A stretch of 64,000 bases of DNA, from contig JAHBWC010000027.1 in the NCBI GenBank assembly GCA_019637225.1, positions 1-64,000 of the forward strand, given 5' to 3'. Each line of letters begins with the position of its first letter. The first letter of the stretch is position 1. Below the pieces are notes generated by a model. That model was not told the DNA's origin and did no database searches. It worked only from the letters and a program-made list of their open reading frames with translations. Below are positions 52,306-63,569 of the stretch, one piece after another. This DNA comes from Labilithrix sp. (GTDB taxonomy: Bacteria; Myxococcota_A; Polyangia; Polyangiales; Polyangiaceae). Made by a program: the position numbers and the translations under genes.

Positions 52306-53118
52306 GTGCGGCCCTCCCCTCCCGCGCTCTTCGTCGTGGCCGCGCTCGCGCTCGCGGGCGGGCTCGGCGCCATCGCGACGCGGACGGCCGAGGGCGCCGC
52401 CGACGGCGGGCCGGCGCTCCCGAGCGACGCGGCGAGCTTCGGCTTCGTCGTCCAGAGCCACGCGAACGGCGTCCCGCTGCTGGCGTCGACGAAGCCCTTC
52501 TCGCTCCCGCTGGCGAACGGCCCCGTGCACGGGGTGCCGCCGACCGGAGATCGCCTCGCGCGCGGCGCCGCGATCGTCGCGCGCGAGCTCGGGCGTTACC
52601 CGAGCGCGTTCCTTCGCGGGGTGCACCTCGCCGGGGTCGTGCTCGCGGACGATCTCGCCGAGAACGAGATGGCGATCCCCTCGCTCCCCAACGTCGGGGG
52701 CCTGCTCCTCCTCGACGTCTCGAGCGTCGAGAAGGACCTCGTCCGGAGCCTCCATCACGAGGTGTTCCATTTCTTCGATCTCGCCGACGACGGACACGTC
52801 GCGCCCGATCCCGAGTGGAGCCGGCTGAACCCGACCCGCTTCGTGTACGGATCGGGAGGCCGGACGCTCCGAGGTGCGTGGGCCGCGCACCCCGTCGATG
52901 ACGCGCCCGGCTTCGTGTCGGCGTACGCGACGAGCGGCGTCGAGGAGGACAAGGCCGACACGTTCGCGTTCGCCGTCGCCCGCGCCGAGGAGCTACGGCC
53001 GAAGATGAAGTCCGACGCCGTGCTTCATGCCAAGGTCGCCGAGCTCGCGCGCCGCGTCGCCCTGCTCGACGCCGACTGCGCACGCCGCCTCGGCCTCGAG
53101 GGTCTTCTGGCCCCCTGA
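52306..53118 (+). CDS. Secreted HExxH-type metalloprotease-like protein
   Basis: 270 aa from a GTG, with an N-terminal signal (SPPALFVVAALALAGGLG). LVRSLHHEVFHFFDLADDG carries HExxH (zinc ligands His and Glu). GVEEDKADTFAF supplies a likely third Glu/Asp ligand about 75 residues later, as in gluzincins. DDGHVAPDPEWSRLNP is Asp/Trp-rich. The earlier ATG at 52198 gives no signal peptide and is rejected. It precedes the propeller lipoprotein gene by 25 bp, so they may be cotranscribed. Confidence 0.8.
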   Translation: MRPSPPALFVVAALALAGGLGAIATRTAEGAADGGPALPSDAASFGFVVQSHANGVPLLASTKPFSLPLANGPVHGVPPTGDRLARGAAIVARELGRYPSAFLRGVHLAGVVLADDLAENEMAIPSLPNVGGLLLLDVSSVEKDLVRSLHHEVFHFFDLADDGHVAPDPEWSRLNPTRFVYGSGGRTLRGAWAAHPVDDAPGFVSAYATSGVEEDKADTFAFAVARAEELRPKMKSDAVLHAKVAELARRVALLDADCARRLGLEGLLAP

Positions 53119-53143
53119 GCCCGACGCCGGCTATGCTCAGGCG

Positions 53144-54154
53144 ATGTCTTGGCGGGGTTCTTCGACCGCGCGCCTCCGGCGTCGACTCGTGTTCACCGCG
53201 GCGCTCGGAGCCGCGGGCTGTGGGCTCGGCGTCGTCGGCAGCGAGAGCGCGCCGCCGAGCGACGTGGACGCAGGGCGCGAGGGCGGCTTCCGCGATCCCT
53301 CCCCGCCGGTCGACGCGCCGGTGACCGACGCGCCCGTCCTCTGCGACGGCGCGCCGGCGGACACCCCGGACAACTGCGGATCGTGCGGTCGCGACTGCGC
53401 CGGCGGGGCGTGCGTCGCGGGCCGCTGCGCCGCGCTCGATCTCCTCGTGCTGCCGCCCGGTCAGACCGTCCGCGCCGTCGCCGTCAACAGCACGAACCTC
53501 TACTTCATCGACAACATGTCGCGGACGATCGTTCGCGCGGAGCTCGACGGATCGACGCCGTCGAACATCGTCACGACGAGCCTGCCGGGGTCGCAGCTCG
53601 CCGTCGACGACACGTACCTCTGGTACACCACCACCGGTCTGCGCCGAACCTCGGCGACCGGCACGGACGAGGTCCTCCTCGCCGACAACGTCGGCGGGTG
53701 CGTCGCGATCGATCCGGACAAGACGCGGGTCTACGCCGCCGACTTCGACGGCGATCGCATCGTCGCCGTCCCCTACGGCGGAGGCCTCGCGACCGATCTC
53801 CTGACCGCCGACGCCGGCGTCAGCTTCCCGTGGGGCGTCGCGGCGAACGCGACCCACATGTTCTTCACGACGTCGGGGAACGACCCGGGGCGCATCTTGC
53901 GGCGTCCGAAGGCGGACGACAGCGGCACGACGACGGTCAAGGTCGCGCAGAAGAACCCGAACTGCCTCGCGTTCGACGAGGCCGGGCTCCTCTACTGGGT
54001 GACCCACAACGACGGCGTCATCCACCGGAGCAAGGCCGACGGGAGCGACGAGGTGGTGCTCGCGACCGATCAGGCCGAGGTCACGCAGGTCGCGATCGAC
54101 GAGAAGTTTCTCTACTGGGGCACCGGCAACAAGGTGCGCCGTCTCGTTCGCTGA
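53144..54154 (+). CDS. Beta-propeller lipoprotein (DUF5050-like)
   Basis: 336 aa from MSWRGSSTARLRRRLVFTAAL; an Arg-rich twin-arginine-like start leads to AAGCG. A short Cys-rich module (LCDGAPADTPDNCGSCGRDCAGGAC) is common in Myxococcota lipoproteins. The propeller follows, with repeats such as NLYFIDNMSRTIVRAELDG, LWYTTTGLRRTSA, RVYAADFDGDRIVAVPYGGG, LLYWVTHNDGVIHRSKADG and FLYWGTGNKVRR. These are the S/T-L-Y-W/F-x-D blades of DUF5050. Surface or envelope location, ligand unknown. Confidence 0.85.
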   Translation: MSWRGSSTARLRRRLVFTAALGAAGCGLGVVGSESAPPSDVDAGREGGFRDPSPPVDAPVTDAPVLCDGAPADTPDNCGSCGRDCAGGACVAGRCAALDLLVLPPGQTVRAVAVNSTNLYFIDNMSRTIVRAELDGSTPSNIVTTSLPGSQLAVDDTYLWYTTTGLRRTSATGTDEVLLADNVGGCVAIDPDKTRVYAADFDGDRIVAVPYGGGLATDLLTADAGVSFPWGVAANATHMFFTTSGNDPGRILRRPKADDSGTTTVKVAQKNPNCLAFDEAGLLYWVTHNDGVIHRSKADGSDEVVLATDQAEVTQVAIDEKFLYWGTGNKVRRLVR

Positions 54155-54175
54155 GCGCTACGCGGGCGCGCGGGC

Positions 54176-55339
54176 TCAGTCGGCCGCGTGCTCGAGCTGA
54201 CGCTCGAGCGTGAGGCGCTCGGCCTCCTTGCGGACGCGCCGGTAGCCGAGCAGGTGAAACACGTCGAGGCGGTAGAGCCGCGTCGCGCGCTCGTCGACGA
54301 CGAGCTTCGACGGCCTCGCGGGATCGCGCGCGATACCGGGGAGCAGATGGAGGAAGCGGTCGAGCTTCATGTGGCGGAGCGCCTCCGACACGCGCATGCG
54401 CGTCGCGCTCACCTCGCGGCCCCAGAAGAAGCCGTCGGCGCCCTGTCCCTGGTAGAGCGGGAGGATCACCATGCCGTCCTTCGGCGCGCGCACCTTGCCG
54501 GCGCGGCTCTTCGCGAGGAGCTGGCCGGCGCGCGCGCGCGCGAGGTTCTGGAAGCCCGGCTCCATCACGAACTCGTCGGCAGCCGTGATGGCGTGGCGCG
54601 AGACGACCTCCATCACGCGCGGGAGATCGCCGCGGCGCCGCTCGAGCAGCGCGTGCGCGGCGCCGGTCTCGGTGAGGAGCCCCGAGCCGAACAGGCCGGC
54701 GGACTCCGCGCCGAGGAGGACGACCGCCTCGAGGTTGTCGACCGAGCCCGGATCGTCGTGCTGACCACCCTCGACGCCGAAGGTCACGCAGCCCTGCGTG
54801 GTGAAGTACGCGGAGAGGACGCCGTCGACCTGCTCCTCGAGCCCGATCACGAGCGGCAGCGGGATCGCGCTCGCGAACTTGCGCTGGCGAAGCGTGTCGC
54901 CGAACAGGATGAACGGGAGGCCGTGCGCGCTCGTCGTGTGGAGATCGACGAGGTAGACGGGGCCGCGCGCGCGGGCGATGGCGGCGCGGATGGCGCCGAG
55001 GAGCTCGAGCTGCTCGTGATCCTCCGCGTCGAGCGCTCCGCCCGCGGCGGCGCGTGCCTCGAGGTCCGCGACGCGCGCGGGCGTCCAGACGCGGTTCATG
55101 TCGCGCTCGCGGTAGCGAACGCCCTGACGCATCGCGCCGAGGTTGCCGGCGAACGCGACGAGCTCGCCCATCACCCTGCCCTGCCGGCGCGCGAGCGTGG
55201 CGAGGACGCGCCGGACGGCGCCGACTCCCGCGCGCTCGTTGCCGTGGATCCCGGCGACGACGATCAGCGTGGGGCCGGCGGCGTCGCCGACGACGCGTCC
55301 AATCTCTCGCCCCTCCGGCAAATCGTGACCGTCGCTCAT
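54176..55339 (-). CDS. Succinylglutamate desuccinylase/aspartoacylase-family (M14-like) amidohydrolase
   Basis: 387 aa from MSDGHDLPEG with GAGGAGG eight bases upstream. Zinc ligands of the M14 fold: GIHGNERAG (His32, Glu35) and YLVDLHTTSAHG (His134). The RERDMNR motif (77-83) binds carboxylate. The C-terminal RMRVSEALRHMKLDRFL part is typical of ASTE/AspA proteins. The family hydrolyses N-acyl amino acids or C-terminal amide bonds. It is last in the minus-strand operon with the GCS2-CBS and esterase genes, 5 bp after the former, so its substrate is probably a product of that pathway (inference). Confidence 0.9.
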   Translation of the reverse strand: MSDGHDLPEGREIGRVVGDAAGPTLIVVAGIHGNERAGVGAVRRVLATLARRQGRVMGELVAFAGNLGAMRQGVRYRERDMNRVWTPARVADLEARAAAGGALDAEDHEQLELLGAIRAAIARARGPVYLVDLHTTSAHGLPFILFGDTLRQRKFASAIPLPLVIGLEEQVDGVLSAYFTTQGCVTFGVEGGQHDDPGSVDNLEAVVLLGAESAGLFGSGLLTETGAAHALLERRRGDLPRVMEVVSRHAITAADEFVMEPGFQNLARARAGQLLAKSRAGKVRAPKDGMVILPLYQGQGADGFFWGREVSATRMRVSEALRHMKLDRFLHLLPGIARDPARPSKLVVDERATRLYRLDVFHLLGYRRVRKEAERLTLERQLEHAAD

Positions 55340-55344
55340 CGAGA

Positions 55345-57477
55345 CTACCTCCTCGCGTCCTCTGCTTGCGCCGTCGGCTCGGTCGTCTTCTCCCGCGTCG
55401 CGCTCCTCGCGGAGGGCTCCTCGGTCGACTCGAGCGCGCCGAGCTTCTCTTCGAGCAGATCGGCGGCGATGCCCATGAAGTCTTCCTCCATGACCATCGC
55501 CACGATGCGGCCATCCTTGACCACAGGCAAGCACCCAATGCGGTGCCGGCGCATCAAGGCGATCGCAGCGAGGGTGGACGTCTCGGGCGACACCGTGACG
55601 AGGTCTCGCTTCATGACCTCGCCGACCGTCACATTTGCCGGGGGCGGCGTGCTCCCGAGGCGCGTGAGGTCCGCGAGCAGCGACGTGGAGCTGTCCGAGC
55701 GCGGCAGCATGGCTGAGCTCTCGCTGCGCGGGAGCATCGAGGAGCTCTCGGTGCGGGCGCCCGGGAGGTTCGCGAAATGACGCAGCACGGCGCGCGACGT
55801 CACGAGTCCGACGAGCTTGCCGCTCTCATCCTCGACGGGCAGGTGGCGGATGCGCTCCCAGCTCATGATGTCGGCCGCGAGCTCGACCGGATCGTTCGGG
55901 TGCACGATGAGCAGATCGGTCTGCATGTACTGCGAGACCTTCGCCCAGCCCGTCCGGCGGGCCGGCACCTCGTCGAGGCGCGCGCGCTCCCACTCCGCGA
56001 CCGGACGCGCCGTGTCCTGCCGCGCGATGGTCGCGGCGACGAGGGCGGCGAGGTGCTCGCCCGGCGTGCCCTTCGGCTTCATGTCCGCGAGCGAGCGCAG
56101 CGCCCAGCGCGAGCCGGTGTGGAGCGTACGGACGCGCTTGTCGACGACGCCGAGGTACCGCTGCGCGTCGGCGGGCTCGACGCCCGCGCGCGCGAGGCCG
56201 GCCTCGGCGATGGGCAAGAGGCGGTCGAGGACGAACGGCTGCGCGATCACCTCCTCGCCGTCGAGCCAGATGAAGCGGGCGGCGAGACCCTCGCGCGCGG
56301 CGTTGTAGAAGTTCGCCTGCGCCTGGTCGAAGTCCATCCGCGACGGGAGGTCCTCGATCGTCACCGAGAGCTCGCGCATCAGGCCGATCCAGAACGCGGC
56401 GTTCGCGACCTCGTCGATGATCGACGGGCCCGACGGGAGCGCGCGGAGCTCGATGCGGAGGTGCGGCTTGCCGCTCGGGGAGACGCCGTAGCACGCGCGG
56501 TTCCAGCGGTAGATCGTGCCGCTGTGGAGACGCAGGGCGCGGAGCTCGGGGACGCCGCCCTCGTCGAGGACCTTGAGCGAGTCCTCGTCGACGCTCATGC
56601 CCACGAGCGGGCGGAAGCGCGTGACGTTCTCCTTGAAGATGCCGAGCGCGCCGCCGCGCGTCGCCCAGCCCTTGCCGAACGAGACGCGCGGGGCGTCCTG
56701 CCGGGCGTGGAGGGTGCGCGTGCGGATGTCGCACGACTGCTCGAAGAGCGCGATGCGCGTCTCCGCCCAGAGGCGCTTGCCGAGGAGCGTCGGGGAGTTG
56801 GTCCCGATCGCGAGCGTCGGCGCGAGGACGAGCTGCGCGACGTCGTAGTCGTGACCGAAGCGGCTCGGGTCGAGCGACTGAAGGTGAACTTGGAAGCTCG
56901 CGTTGCACGCCTCGAACATGAGCGAGTCGTGCTTCGCGACGAGCTCGTCGAGGCCCTTGATCGAGATGTCGTAGCCGTCCCCCTTCGCCGCGCTCATCAC
57001 GCGGTTCAGCGTGAGGTAGCGGGGGTTCGGCACCATGTTGTCGAGCGAGAGATCGGTCCGCGCGAGCGTGGGGAGGATGCCGGCGAGCACCGGCTGGACG
57101 TGGAGCTCGGCGGCGGCCGCCTGGACGCGGGCGTAGAGCGACGTGAGCTGCGCCTCGAGCCGCGCGAGCCCTCCGCCCTCGAGCGACTGCGGGTCGGCGT
57201 TCATCTCGAGGTTGAAGAGCCCGAGCTCCGTCGTGAAGTGCGGATCGGCGACCTTGTCGATCAGCTCGAGCGCCGTCGGCGACGCGTTGTAGGCGCGATC
57301 GACGAGGAACATCTCCTGCTCGGCGCCGATCGTCGAGATCCCCGCCTCGAACCTGCCCTCCGCCAGCATCCGCTCGAGCGCGCGGAGATCGCTGAGGAGC
57401 GCGCGCACGTAGCGCGCGCGTTCGGGGCCTTCGAGCTCGCCGGCGGACGTCTTGTCGTTCCTAGGACCGCCTTCCAT
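55345..57477 (-). CDS. GCS2-family carboxylate-amine ligase fused to tandem CBS domains
   Basis: 710 aa. The N-terminal GCS2 (glutamate-cysteine ligase type 2, COG2170) domain has TIGAEQEMFLVD (49-60), LNLEMNADPQSLEG and CNASFQVHLQ, and HLRIELRALPSGPSIIDEVANAAFW. About residues 520-575 and 615-670 are two CBS domains (MQTDLLIVHPNDPVELAAD..., VGEVMKRDLVTVSPETSTLAA...), a fused Bateman module that usually senses adenosyl nucleotides. A Ser-rich SSSML-type repeat sits between them. It joins a carboxylate to an amine with ATP. The stop of the upstream esterase gene nearly abuts its start (one base apart). Confidence 0.93.
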   Translation of the reverse strand: MEGGPRNDKTSAGELEGPERARYVRALLSDLRALERMLAEGRFEAGISTIGAEQEMFLVDRAYNASPTALELIDKVADPHFTTELGLFNLEMNADPQSLEGGGLARLEAQLTSLYARVQAAAAELHVQPVLAGILPTLARTDLSLDNMVPNPRYLTLNRVMSAAKGDGYDISIKGLDELVAKHDSLMFEACNASFQVHLQSLDPSRFGHDYDVAQLVLAPTLAIGTNSPTLLGKRLWAETRIALFEQSCDIRTRTLHARQDAPRVSFGKGWATRGGALGIFKENVTRFRPLVGMSVDEDSLKVLDEGGVPELRALRLHSGTIYRWNRACYGVSPSGKPHLRIELRALPSGPSIIDEVANAAFWIGLMRELSVTIEDLPSRMDFDQAQANFYNAAREGLAARFIWLDGEEVIAQPFVLDRLLPIAEAGLARAGVEPADAQRYLGVVDKRVRTLHTGSRWALRSLADMKPKGTPGEHLAALVAATIARQDTARPVAEWERARLDEVPARRTGWAKVSQYMQTDLLIVHPNDPVELAADIMSWERIRHLPVEDESGKLVGLVTSRAVLRHFANLPGARTESSSMLPRSESSAMLPRSDSSTSLLADLTRLGSTPPPANVTVGEVMKRDLVTVSPETSTLAAIALMRRHRIGCLPVVKDGRIVAMVMEEDFMGIAADLLEEKLGALESTEEPSARSATREKTTEPTAQAEDARR

Positions 57478-57478
57478 G

Positions 57479-58237
57479 TCAGACCTGCGCCGCCGCTTCG
57501 GCCTTCTTGGGCGCCGTCCAGTCGTCGAGGTACTTCGGCAGCTTGGAGCGCCACGTGACCCAGTCGTGATCGACGTTGCCCCAGGACTCGACCCAGTTCG
57601 GGATCCCCTTGTCGCCGAGCACCTTGCCCATGCGGAAGCTCTCGCCGATGTTCTCCCACTTGCCCTCGCCCGAGGCGAGGTGGATGTAGCGCGTGCGGAG
57701 CACGTCGAGGTGCAGGCCCGAGAGCGTCGGCACGAAGTGGAGCGGCGACGACACGCGGTAGTAGTCGGTCGGCTGCGGGTGATCGATGAACCGCAGGAGC
57801 TCGTAGCTCCCGCTCATCCCGAGCGCGCGGTGGAACAGATCGGGGAAGCGGCAGGTCACCGCCACGGCGTGGAACGCGCCGATGGACGCTCCCGTCGTCC
57901 AGATCGGGATCTCGGGCGACCTGCAGTCCGTGCGGATCGCGGGGACGACCTCGTGCTTCACGTACTGGTGGAACTGGTTCATCACGTACATGCGGTGCTC
58001 GACCGACTGCTGCTTGTCGAAGAACACGCGACCCGCGACGCTGTCGCAGGAGTAGACCTTGATGCGCCCCGCGGCGAGCAACGGCTCGAGCACGTGGATC
58101 ATCTTGAAGCGCTCGATCTCCTCCGCGTCGCCGCCCGCGGTCGGGAAGACGAGCACCGGCTGACCGGAAAACCCCCAGCGCGCGAGCGTCGTGTCGCACT
58201 GCAAACGAGACGAGTACCAGGAAGACTTCTCGAACAT
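57479..58237 (-). CDS. Alpha/beta-hydrolase esterase (COG4947-like)
   Basis: 252 aa from MFEKSSWYSSRLQCDTTLARWG. GQPVLVFPTAGGDAEE is the oxyanion side. The nucleophile elbow is TTGASIGAFHA (Ser118), and catalytic His224 lies in NVDHDWVTWR. The family is an uncharacterised putative esterase, recurrent with GCS2 and ATP-grasp ligases. It is first in the minus-strand operon esterase - GCS2-CBS - M14. The intergenic 239 bp upstream is shared with the divergent Ser/Thr kinase, so both may respond to common control. Confidence 0.88.
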   Translation of the reverse strand: MFEKSSWYSSRLQCDTTLARWGFSGQPVLVFPTAGGDAEEIERFKMIHVLEPLLAAGRIKVYSCDSVAGRVFFDKQQSVEHRMYVMNQFHQYVKHEVVPAIRTDCRSPEIPIWTTGASIGAFHAVAVTCRFPDLFHRALGMSGSYELLRFIDHPQPTDYYRVSSPLHFVPTLSGLHLDVLRTRYIHLASGEGKWENIGESFRMGKVLGDKGIPNWVESWGNVDHDWVTWRSKLPKYLDDWTAPKKAEAAAQV

Positions 58238-58476
58238 GTTTCTGTCCCCGTCCTCTCGTGGACGGACCCTCCAACCCCAGTCGCAGCTCCAAACCGAAGA
58301 GCTTCGTCCCCGTCGTAGCGGCGCGCGCGTCCGGTCGCAAGTAAACCCTGAAACCCCGCGCATTTGAGGGCTCTCGACGGGCTCCCGGTCCGAGCCGGGG
58401 CGCCTCCGGGTTGCGATCCGATGTCCCCGCACGCGGCTGCGAGACGCCCTCGGGCTCGTGTAGTCTTGCGGCGGGC

Positions 58477-60528
<2,052 letters not shown>

Positions 60529-60570
60529 CGCGGCGCCGCGGGCTCTCCGGCGGCGCCGCAGCGATGCGCG

Positions 60571-61029
60571 TCAGCCCTTCAGCGTCGCGATGTCGTCGAG
60601 CACGGTCTTCTCGTGCCCGTTCGGATCGACCTTCGCGTAGACCTTGCGGACGACTCCGCTCGGATCGACGAGGAACGTGGTGCGGTCCCAGTAGAGCGTG
60701 CCCTTGTACTCGGACTGCCCGACGCCGAGCGCGCCGAGGAGCTTCGTCTCCGGATCGGCGAGCAGCTCGATCGTGAACGAGAACTTGTTGCAGAAGTCCT
60801 TGTGGGACTTCGCGTCGTCGGCGCTGAGGCCGACGACGACCGCGCCGGCGGCGTCGTAGTCTGCCTTCGTCGCGGTGAACGACTTGCCCTGGATGGTGCA
60901 TCCGGGGGTGTCGTCCTTCGGGTAGACGTAGAGCACGAGCCACTTGCCCGCGTAGCTCGCGTTCGTCTTCTTCTGCGCGTCTTGGTTCTCGAGGCTGAAC
61001 TCGGGGAGCTTCTGTCCGACGTCGATCAT
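60571..61029 (-). CDS. bcp: PrxQ/BCP-type thiol peroxidase
   Basis: 152 aa from MIDVGQKLPEFSLENQDA. The peroxidatic Cys44 is in KDDTPGCTIQGKSF. The segment DDAKSHKDFCNKFSFTIELLAD (Cys80) is a candidate resolving position. TTFLVDPSGVVRKVYAKVDPNGHE ends the fold. It reduces peroxides with thioredoxin. It is 65 bp after the ATP-grasp gene on the same strand, so may be part of the operon. Longer in-frame starts read as low-complexity. Confidence 0.94.
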   Translation of the reverse strand: MIDVGQKLPEFSLENQDAQKKTNASYAGKWLVLYVYPKDDTPGCTIQGKSFTATKADYDAAGAVVVGLSADDAKSHKDFCNKFSFTIELLADPETKLLGALGVGQSEYKGTLYWDRTTFLVDPSGVVRKVYAKVDPNGHEKTVLDDIATLKG

Positions 61030-61094
61030 GGCGCCGGATCTACCACGACCGCGCCGGGGAGGGACGCGGAGTCGCCTGCTGCATGCGTCCGCAG

Positions 61095-62345
61095 TCAGGC
61101 GCGCTTCGACGTCGCCTCTTCCGACTTGCGCCAGTCCTGGATGCGGCCCCAGAAGTGCTCGGTGAACTTCTCGTGCTCGTGGGCCGGGAAGAGCGCGGCG
61201 ACCTTCTGGCGGACGGCGTCCTTCGCCGCGTCGGTGCCGAAGAAGCTCCACGCGACCTCGTCGAGGTGCGACAGGTGCTTGGCGCTGAACTCCTCGAAGC
61301 GCGCCGTCTCGAAGCGCTCGTCGGCGAGCTTCGCGTAGCGATCGAGCTTCTCTTCGAACGGGATGTCCGTGTCGGCGATCGCGATGAACGGCGCCCAGTC
61401 CTGGTTTTTCCGCATCTTGCGCTTCGTCGCGGCGCAGAACACCGACCAGCGGACGTAGGCCTTCACCATCCACGGGAAGTGCCAGTGCAGCGACGTCACC
61501 TGCGAGTCGGGGCACGGGTTGGCGTAGTCGATCGGGTACCAGATCCCGTCCTTGCGGAGCGCCTCGCAGGAGTTGAACTCCCAGTCGAAGAACGCGTTGA
61601 TCGTGAGCGTGACCTTGCGAAGGTGCGCCTCTTCTTCCTTCGAGATGAACCCCTGCTGCGTCGTGTAGCGCTCGTGCAGCGGCGCCGACGGATCGTAGAG
61701 CACGCAGTGCGTCTGCGGGCCGAAGCCGATGCAGCGGACGAAGCGATCGAAGTCGTGGATCGCCTGCTGGACGTGCATGACCGACTTTCCGCTGTCGTCG
61801 TAGGCCTTCCACATCCCGTCGGCGTCGTCGACCTTCGTGACGCCGCGCCAGCCGCCGCCGTCGTACGGCTTCATGAACATCGGCCAGCCGAGGCGCTTGC
61901 CGAGGAGGCTCACGTCGAAGAGCTTCGCGTGCCGCGAGAGCGTGAGCTTCAAGTCCGGGTTCGGCTCGTACGTCTTCGGCGGGATCATCCACGTCTCGGG
62001 GATGCGCATCCCGAGGCGCATCATCGCGCAGTACGTGGTGTGCTTCTCGTTGGCCTGGACGCTCCACGGGTTGTTGAAGACGTAGAGGTCATCCATGAGG
62101 ATGGCCTTCTTTATCCACTCGCGGCTCGTGTGGTACCAGTGCGTCAAGCGGTCGACGACGAGGTCGTACTTGCAGCCCTGGCGCAGATCGAACGGCTCGA
62201 TCATCACGCGCTCGACGGCGAAGCGAACGGTGTCGCCCTCGACCGGGACCTTGAGGTCGAGCTCCTTCATGATCGCTTCGAAGCAGAGCGGCCAGCAGAT
62301 GTCCGCGCCGAGCGACAGGCCGATGTGACGTGTGACTTCTCCCAT
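61095..62345 (-). CDS. ATP-grasp ligase of the GCS2/esterase locus
   Basis: 416 aa. The ATP-grasp fold is visible: WPMFMKPYDGGGWRGV (Lys159 and Gly-rich loop), FDWEFNSCEALRKDG (Asp254, Glu256, Asn258) and WYPIDYANPCPDS (Asp273, Asn276), which give the metal/nucleotide acid residues. The N-terminal part (EVTRHIGLSLGADICWPL) has the preATP-grasp look. It catalyses ATP-dependent carboxylate-amine joining. The Fes-like esterase gene ends 43 bp upstream in the same operon. Substrate not known. Confidence 0.88.
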   Translation of the reverse strand: MGEVTRHIGLSLGADICWPLCFEAIMKELDLKVPVEGDTVRFAVERVMIEPFDLRQGCKYDLVVDRLTHWYHTSREWIKKAILMDDLYVFNNPWSVQANEKHTTYCAMMRLGMRIPETWMIPPKTYEPNPDLKLTLSRHAKLFDVSLLGKRLGWPMFMKPYDGGGWRGVTKVDDADGMWKAYDDSGKSVMHVQQAIHDFDRFVRCIGFGPQTHCVLYDPSAPLHERYTTQQGFISKEEEAHLRKVTLTINAFFDWEFNSCEALRKDGIWYPIDYANPCPDSQVTSLHWHFPWMVKAYVRWSVFCAATKRKMRKNQDWAPFIAIADTDIPFEEKLDRYAKLADERFETARFEEFSAKHLSHLDEVAWSFFGTDAAKDAVRQKVAALFPAHEHEKFTEHFWGRIQDWRKSEEATSKRA

Positions 62346-62387
62346 GTTCCTCTTCCCCTGCTCCCCAGTCTCGTGCCTCGTGCCGCG

Positions 62388-63569
62388 TTACTCGTAGATG
62401 AACATCAGCGGGCCGGGGAAGAGCCACGAGAGCCCTTCACGCAAACGATCCCGCCAGTTCTCCCAGTTGTGACCGTCGCGCGACTCGACGAACTTCACCT
62501 GCATGCCCGTAGCGTCGAGTAGCGGGACGAGCGAGCGATTTTCGTAGATGAGCGACTCGTAGACGCCACAGCTCATGAAGATGCGCTCGCTCACCGGCAC
62601 CGGATTCGCGCGCACCTGGTTGACGAACTCGACCACCTTGTCGAAGAGCGGGCCGCGGCGGTTCGTCTTGCCGATGTCGGTGAACGCGAACGAGCCCGAC
62701 TGGAGGAGCAGCCGGCCCCACACGCCGGGGTACCGGTAGGCCGTCGAGAACGCCGCGACGGCGCCGAAGCTCGCGCCCATGAGGCAGCGCGCCTGCGGGC
62801 GGTCGATGATCGGCAGCCGGTGCGTGAGGTCCGGCAGGAGCTCCTCGGTGAGGAAACGCGCGTGCTGCTCGTCGTTCGGGTACTCGCGGATGCGGTCGGG
62901 CGAGTCGGTGAACGCCACGATCATGTCCGGGATCTCGAGGCGCTCGATCAGGTTGTCGAGCACCGTCTTCATCACCGCGAAGTTCAGGTAGTCCCGGCCG
63001 TCGTGCACGACGACGAGCGGGTAGAGCCGCGTCTTGCGGAAGCGCGCCGGCAGGTAGATGTGGCCGCTCCGCATCCCGCCGAACGCCTTGCTGTGGAAGC
63101 CGAACGGCTCGAGCAGGCCGGAGCGCGAGGTCGGGTCGGGACGGACCCAGTCGGGGACCGCGTAGCCCTCTCCCTGGAGGACGGAGTTCGCGCCGAACGG
63201 ATCGCGCGCGCGGTTCGGGTTCCGCGGGTCCTCGATCCACTCGCTGCGATCGGAGCGGTGGACCTCGAACTTGTACTCGACGCGCGAGCCGTGGGGGATG
63301 TCGAGCGTGAGGTACCAGAGGTCCGTGTTCGGGATCCGCGCGAGGGCGCTGCCCGACTCGAGGCCGAAGATCCAGTGGCGGAGGCTCACGCCGTTCGCCT
63401 CGCCGCGCCAGACGAACGTGACCGCCGGCCCCTCGACGATCGGGATGGCGCGCCCCTCGAGGAAGCGGTCGACCTTGGCCGCGTCGGGCCGCGAGTCGAT
63501 GAGCTGCTGGATCGCCGACTTGGGGGCGGCGCGCATCGACGCCGAGCTCGGCTTCATCGGGCGCTTCAT
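62388..63569 (-). CDS. Enterochelin-esterase (Fes)-like alpha/beta hydrolase
   Basis: 393 aa from MKRPMKPSSASMRAAPKSAI; overlaps the upstream gene by ATGA. The N-terminal CBM48/Fes-like beta domain (about 45-145: VTFVWRGEANGVSLRHWIFG, YLTLDIPHGSRVEYKFEV) is followed by an esterase domain. There HIYLPARFRKTRLYPLVVVHDGRDYL, nucleophile elbow MGASFGAVAAF (Ser267) and His367 in SRDGHNWENWR are found. The catalytic His motif resembles that of the COG4947-like esterase in the next operon (VDHDWVTWR). It should hydrolyse esters or amide-linked groups of a secreted or small-molecule product. Confidence 0.88.
   Translation of the reverse strand: MKRPMKPSSASMRAAPKSAIQQLIDSRPDAAKVDRFLEGRAIPIVEGPAVTFVWRGEANGVSLRHWIFGLESGSALARIPNTDLWYLTLDIPHGSRVEYKFEVHRSDRSEWIEDPRNPNRARDPFGANSVLQGEGYAVPDWVRPDPTSRSGLLEPFGFHSKAFGGMRSGHIYLPARFRKTRLYPLVVVHDGRDYLNFAVMKTVLDNLIERLEIPDMIVAFTDSPDRIREYPNDEQHARFLTEELLPDLTHRLPIIDRPQARCLMGASFGAVAAFSTAYRYPGVWGRLLLQSGSFAFTDIGKTNRRGPLFDKVVEFVNQVRANPVPVSERIFMSCGVYESLIYENRSLVPLLDATGMQVKFVESRDGHNWENWRDRLREGLSWLFPGPLMFIYE

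Noticed and set aside
60571-62067. 498-codon fusion of the peroxiredoxin with an upstream Arg-rich segment
   Set aside because: The upstream part overlaps the ATP-grasp gene in another frame; PrxQ starts cleanly at 61029.
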